A stretch of 64,000 nt of DNA from Oligoflexia bacterium (GTDB lineage: Bacteria; Bdellovibrionota; UBA1018), in the NCBI GenBank assembly GCA_014376785.1, contig JACMQW010000098.1, positions 1 through 64,000 on the forward strand. Reading direction: 5' to 3'. The position numbers were made by a program, and so were the translations under genes. Numbering within the stretch: the stretch's first letter is position 1; each line of letters opens with the position of its first letter. Shown piece by piece: positions 59,886 to 64,000 of the stretch. Below the pieces are notes generated by a model that worked only from the letters and a program-made list of their open reading frames with translations, ran no database searches and was not told the origin of the DNA.

Positions 59886-60521
59886 ATGATCTTAGCGGCG
59901 CTTCTGGGTGCTGTTTTCGGTTTCATCTCAGCAGTCCCTGTCGCCGGACCGATTTCAGCAATCGTCTTCAGCCAGGGCATGCAGGGCAGGTTTTCCCAAG
60001 CCCGGTGGATAGCACTCGGAGCAGCACTCGTGGAGAGTGGATACGCCTTTCTCGCGTTCTGGGGATTCAACCGATTCCTGTCCAAATACAGCATTCTACT
60101 CGTGATATCTAAGATCGTCGCCGCAGTCGTCCTTTTGGGGCTTGGAATTTATTTTATTCGCTCAAAAAAAATGCGCGCTCCCCTCTCGTTTTCGGAAACA
60201 AACGGCGCGCGCGCTCCGAAAGCATTTTTCCTCGGCGCGGGAATTAGTGCTGCAAATCCAACCCTGATCGCAACCTGGGCTGCATCGATTACCACACTCT
60301 ATTCGATGAGCCTCTTTTCATTTTCAAACGCCAATTCCGCTCTTTTTTCGCTGGGTGTTTGTGCAGGAATATTTGGATGGTTTTCTCTCTTCATTCATCT
60401 CATCGCAAAACACCGAAACCGATTCGACTCCCGAATTCTAGGACGGGTGCTCACGGGGATTGGTATTGCGCTGATCGGAATTTCAGCTTGGATGGTCGCG
60501 ACGAATTTGCTGAAATCTTGA
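59886..60521 (+). CDS. LysE-family translocator-like membrane protein
   Basis: LLGAVFGFISAVPVAGPISAIVFSQGMQGRFSQARWIALGAALVE. Confidence 0.78.
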   Translation: MILAALLGAVFGFISAVPVAGPISAIVFSQGMQGRFSQARWIALGAALVESGYAFLAFWGFNRFLSKYSILLVISKIVAAVVLLGLGIYFIRSKKMRAPLSFSETNGARAPKAFFLGAGISAANPTLIATWAASITTLYSMSLFSFSNANSALFSLGVCAGIFGWFSLFIHLIAKHRNRFDSRILGRVLTGIGIALIGISAWMVATNLLKS

Positions 60522-60530
60522 ACGCATCGT

Positions 60531-60569
60531 AAAAAAATGAGGCGCTCATTCACATGGAATGAACGCCTC
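60531..60569 (-). terminator. Rho-independent terminator
   Basis: Minus strand CGCCTC..GAATGAGCGCCTC stem of 12-13 bp with one mismatch followed by ATTTTTTT. Confidence 0.8.
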
Positions 60570-60586
60570 CCCTAAAACCCTAAAGA

Positions 60587-61408
60587 TTAGCGAGCGCGGT
60601 CGACGGCTATTTGCAAATCCCGCACATTTAAATAAGCAAAATCGCGGCGAGTCAGTTTCAAGAGGGTATCAATGCCATTCGCCCGGTTGAAAATGTAGTC
60701 CGATAATTTCGGAGCAACCTTTTCCCGCATTTCACGGTTCAAAACATCTGCGGCGCGCGGACATAGGCGAGCCCCGATCGCCCCCATTCCTTGGCTATTC
60801 GCAAGCGTCTGACAAGCTCCCAGAGTCGTGTAAAAAGTCACGATCCCTGCGAAAGGCACAAAATGATCTCGGTAATCGTCTCGGTCGTCCCCTGCGTTAC
60901 GACCGCCGCGCCATTCACCCTTCGGTGCAAAGACCACCGGAATCGCATAGTTCATCGTGTTTAGGTCTGCAAGCAGCACGGCGTATTCTGCTTTTTTACC
61001 GATGGTGCCCGAAAGCACACGGTAAAGGGTCGCCAGAAATTGGGACAGCGGAGCATGATCGCCCACTTCACTCAGGCGAATGGAAAGGCCGTGGTTAAAT
61101 TCTTTTTCCCAACGCTTGCGGTACCGTGCAGCGAGAGCGGGTTCGCCTTCTCTTTCTAATGCGTCCAAACTTGCGAGCACGAGGTGATCGAGAGTGGAAG
61201 CGGCCGCTTCTTTCACTCGGCCATGCGCGAGGTCTTGAACTAGATCATCGCGACTAGAAAGACTCGACGAAAAACCAGGAAATGAACTCGCCTGCGCAGA
61301 AGAACTGGCGCAGATCCCACTAACTGCTACCGAGGCAGTTACCAAGCCAGTCACGAGGACAGTTCCGCAAACAGTCAGGAAAGAAAACAAAACAGATTTT
61401 AGGTTCAT
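60587..61408 (-). CDS. Exported hypothetical protein
   Basis: Start at ATG 61408: MNLKSVLFSFLTVCGTVLVTGLVTASVAVSGICASSSAQA signal peptide. Confidence 0.65.
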   Translation of the reverse strand: MNLKSVLFSFLTVCGTVLVTGLVTASVAVSGICASSSAQASSFPGFSSSLSSRDDLVQDLAHGRVKEAAASTLDHLVLASLDALEREGEPALAARYRKRWEKEFNHGLSIRLSEVGDHAPLSQFLATLYRVLSGTIGKKAEYAVLLADLNTMNYAIPVVFAPKGEWRGGRNAGDDRDDYRDHFVPFAGIVTFYTTLGACQTLANSQGMGAIGARLCPRAADVLNREMREKVAPKLSDYIFNRANGIDTLLKLTRRDFAYLNVRDLQIAVDRAR

Positions 61409-61510
61409 AGATCGCCCTCCGGCGGTTTTCATTAAGAATGGAATTGAGTAAAACGTGCTCATCCTGATAAATCCATAGAATTCACGAGGCATCTCGGGGA
61501 AGGTCTTTTC

Positions 61511-62185
61511 ATGACAGACGTGTCGCCATTCGAATCTGAGTTCAAAGCCGAGGTACGCAGTCACGGATCTCAGCTCGTCAGCAAAGATAAAGTTTCTCTT
61601 TCTCATGGCTCAGACACTGAGATTGGAGGTTTTGTGAAAGGGACACCCCCCGCGCGCGTGGCCTTCCAAGCCGAGTCGATTGAGAGCAGTACTTTCACTG
61701 CATCCTGCAGCTGCCCCATGAATGCGAAATCATCGTTTTGCAAACACGTCTGGGCGGTACTCGTTCAGGCGATCGCTGAAAGACCCGATTTCTTTTCGGA
61801 AAAAATCTCGATCGAAAAAAAGAATTCTAGCTCGCCAAAAGAGGCGGAAACTTCACGAATTCAATCCGAAGCGAAGAAACGGGCTTCCGACTACCGCAAA
61901 GCGCAGTATCAAAAACAAAAAAGCCACTCGAAAGCAAAAAAGACGGGTGAATCCGTTCCCTCAGAAAGTAAATTACCAAGCACAACGCCGGATGCAGTGA
62001 GCGAAGCGATTCAATACTTTAAAACCAATGGATTTTTCTTAGATGAAGAGGTTTCCGAATCCGGACTAGGAGAGGCGAAACGAAAACTTTCTCGCGTCTT
62101 CCATCCCGACAAAGGAGGAACCCATGAAGAAACCGTCGAATTGAATCTACACTCAGAAACGATCCAAAAATTTTTAAGAGGCTGA
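61511..62185 (+). CDS. SWIM zinc-finger protein with C-terminal J-domain-like segment
   Basis: CSCPMNAKSSFCKHVWAVLVQ (CxCx8CxH); LGEAKRKLSRVFHPDKGGTHEETVELN (HPD motif). Confidence 0.78.
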   Translation: MTDVSPFESEFKAEVRSHGSQLVSKDKVSLSHGSDTEIGGFVKGTPPARVAFQAESIESSTFTASCSCPMNAKSSFCKHVWAVLVQAIAERPDFFSEKISIEKKNSSSPKEAETSRIQSEAKKRASDYRKAQYQKQKSHSKAKKTGESVPSESKLPSTTPDAVSEAIQYFKTNGFFLDEEVSESGLGEAKRKLSRVFHPDKGGTHEETVELNLHSETIQKFLRG

Positions 62186-63403
62186 CCCGGGCGGTGTCTC
62201 TGCGACCCATCGCGAGTCCCTCGGTAGCTGCACGATAAAAGTCGTTCCTTTTTTCGGCAGACTTCGAACCGAAACCGATCCACCATGGGATTCACAGACT
62301 CCACGAACCAAAGTTAAACCCAGGCCCCATCCTCGTTGCCCACTGGCAGGTGCGGAAATCGTGCGCGAGAAGGGCTTGAACAGGTTTTCTTGCTCTTCCA
62401 AGCTCAGGGTGAAGCCACGGTTGTGAACAGAGAGTAAGATACAGTCAAGCCTCGTTTGAAAATCAATAGTAATCGGCGAATCGGAATCACCATATTTCAC
62501 TGCATTTAGAACGAGATTTTCATTAACACGCCTCAGTTCATCACAACACCAATAACCGACCACCGCACCTTTCCCTTTCAATACGAAACGGTCTCCTGCA
62601 GACATGCTGAGTTCGGTCAGCACATCTTCGACCGCCTGCCGGAGACCGCACTCGCTCAAAACCTAAGGCAACTTCTCCCCGGCGCGAATCAAATTCGCAT
62701 CCAGCAAATTATGAATCATCTTGTCTGCCCGCTCGACACTATGGATGATGCGATTTCCGAGCACTTGGTGTTTTTCTCGTTGATCCGGATAGCGAACGAT
62801 GATCTGCGCACTCGTCTTAATCGCAGTCTGTGGAGACCTGAGATCGTGAGAAAGTGTGGATACGAAACGATCGCGGAGGTCTTTCTCTATTTGAAGCGCC
62901 TCGACGTCTGCTTTCGCTTGGTCAAAACGCATTTGCTCCGTCATGTCGGTTGCGAGCAAGCAAACGCCTTTGCCGCCCTCTAAATTTGCGGAACTCATCG
63001 AAAAGAGGGAATGCAGAACGGCTCCATTCGAATTCAGCTGAAGCGCACATTTAGCATTCGACCCCAATGCCAATTTGAAAGATTGCTCGAACTTTCCGAG
63101 GTCGGCGGGATGGAGAAACTTGTTTAAGGTCCTTCCGATCACCGCGGTCAGGGGCAGACCGACCATTTCCGCAAACTTCGAATTGCCGTAGAGAATGATC
63201 CCTTCGGAACTCACCTTAAGCGCGCCCTCGTTCATGAACTCTACTAAAATACGGTAAGGAAGATCGGCGTTCGTGAGGGTAAATACTTTCTCTCCGTCCG
63301 CGCTGTTTACGACGAGCGCGTCCACTTCGCCCTCGCGGATCGCCCGAAGGGTTTCTAGTGCGTTCTCTCATTCATTCCTCAGTTGATCCACTTCACTCAT
63401 CAT
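62174..63403 (-). pseudogene. PAS-domain sensor histidine kinase interrupted by two in-frame stop codons
   Basis: MMSEVDQLRNE*(TGA 63370-63368)ENALETLRAIREGEVDALVVNSADGEKV...SHDLRSPQTAIKTS...RAGEKLP*(TAG 62665-62663)VLSECGLRQAVEDVL...NLVLNAVKYGD...RGWGLGLTLVRGVCESHGG; all in one frame. Confidence 0.88.
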
Positions 63404-63462
63404 GGGTGACCTGATCGCATTGGCTGAGTTTTTCGGTAATGATTTATTTTTTGTTTTCGTAT

Positions 63463-63816
63463 TCATCGCGTTGCTGACAGGAGTCCCAAGCTGGCTAAGA
63501 CTCGACTTTGATTGGATAAGTCGCCCAAGATCTGCCGCGTCGGCAGCGTAAAAGCCCGCACCAGAGTCGGCACGGCTAATATTTGGTCTTCCTTCGCTCG
63601 CGCGGGAGTCTGGTAAATGTCGATGATTTCCAATTCAAAGCGGCTGCTCAAATACTTTTCACAGGTCGTGTGTAAATTCCTGACCGCTCTCTGAGACTGC
63701 GGAGTCGTTCCGGAAATGTAGATACGGAAAACAAAAAGTTCGGTTTTCGATTGGGTCGCCGCTTTTTCACACGCGGTAAGAGTTTTTTCGTTTTTCGTTT
63801 GGGTTTTTTTGGTCAA
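63463..63816 (-). CDS. kaiB: KaiB-family protein
   Basis: [86 protein letters not shown] start overlaps the previous stop. Confidence 0.88.
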   Translation of the reverse strand: MTKKTQTKNEKTLTACEKAATQSKTELFVFRIYISGTTPQSQRAVRNLHTTCEKYLSSRFELEIIDIYQTPARAKEDQILAVPTLVRAFTLPTRQILGDLSNQSRVLASLGLLSATR

Positions 63817-64000
63817 GAATCGCCTGCGGCTTTGATATTCAGTCCGACCAAAACCTTCTCGATATTAGAGAGGTCGCCAATGTTTTTTTTGATCGGTTCG
63901 GGCAAGTGACGAACCAGAGTCGGCAATGCGAGAATCTGGTCACCTTTCGCAAGCTGCGGCTCTAATAGAAGGTCGACGATTTCGATTCGGTACCGATCAC
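63813..64000 (-). CDS. kaiB: Second KaiB-family protein (5' end beyond window)
   Basis: Manual translation: [61 protein letters not shown]. Confidence 0.85.
   Translation of the reverse strand, partial: DRYRIEIVDLLLEPQLAKGDQILALPTLVRHLPEPIKKNIGDLSNIEKVLVGLNIKAAGDS

Noticed and set aside
62663-63370. Alternative genetic code or general stop-codon reassignment
   Set aside because: Many intact genes in the window terminate normally with TAA, TAG and TGA, so the kinase stops are gene-specific.
1-64000. CRISPR array, transposase/IS ends, prophage or integrase
   Set aside because: No regularly spaced direct repeats and no transposase, integrase or phage structural motifs seen in any listed ORF.

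Overview
The window is a compact, gene-dense bacterial chromosome segment with both strands coding. The family mix (PrkA/YeaH/SpoVR, MotAB, KaiB, TerC, HmgA) fits a Gram-negative bacterium; taxonomy was not determined. Main blocks: (1) 1-5.75 kb, a polysaccharide/glycosyltransferase locus ending in a TolC-like gene; (2) 5.75-6.78 kb, a decayed coding remnant and a strong terminator; (3) 6.78-19.07 kb, a divergent nine-gene cluster that looks like an uncharacterised lipid/hydrocarbon or specialised-metabolite system (RPH-like dikinase, UbiA, AMP-ligase, alpha/beta hydrolase, formyltransferase / DUF3419-BtaA-like, DAG-kinase-like, 3beta-HSD-like SDR, acyl-ACP-reductase-like fusion) around a perfect 11+11 bp inverted repeat; (4) 19-28.4 kb, TerC, HmgA, a frameshifted sorbosone-dehydrogenase-like gene, SIMPL, MotB/MotA, RluA; (5) corA with a structured 5' leader; (6) the prkA-yeaH-spoVR trio, PmbA, PP2C, M23 peptidase, SecA, OtsB, SpeB-like, rRNA/tRNA methyltransferases; (7) nrdAB with two NrdR-box-like 16-mers 32 bp apart; (8) a PRMT-like gene, a multiply damaged recQ, and at the right edge a tandem kaiB pair followed by a PAS histidine kinase broken by two in-frame stops. 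All family calls come from reading motifs by eye; no database search was run.
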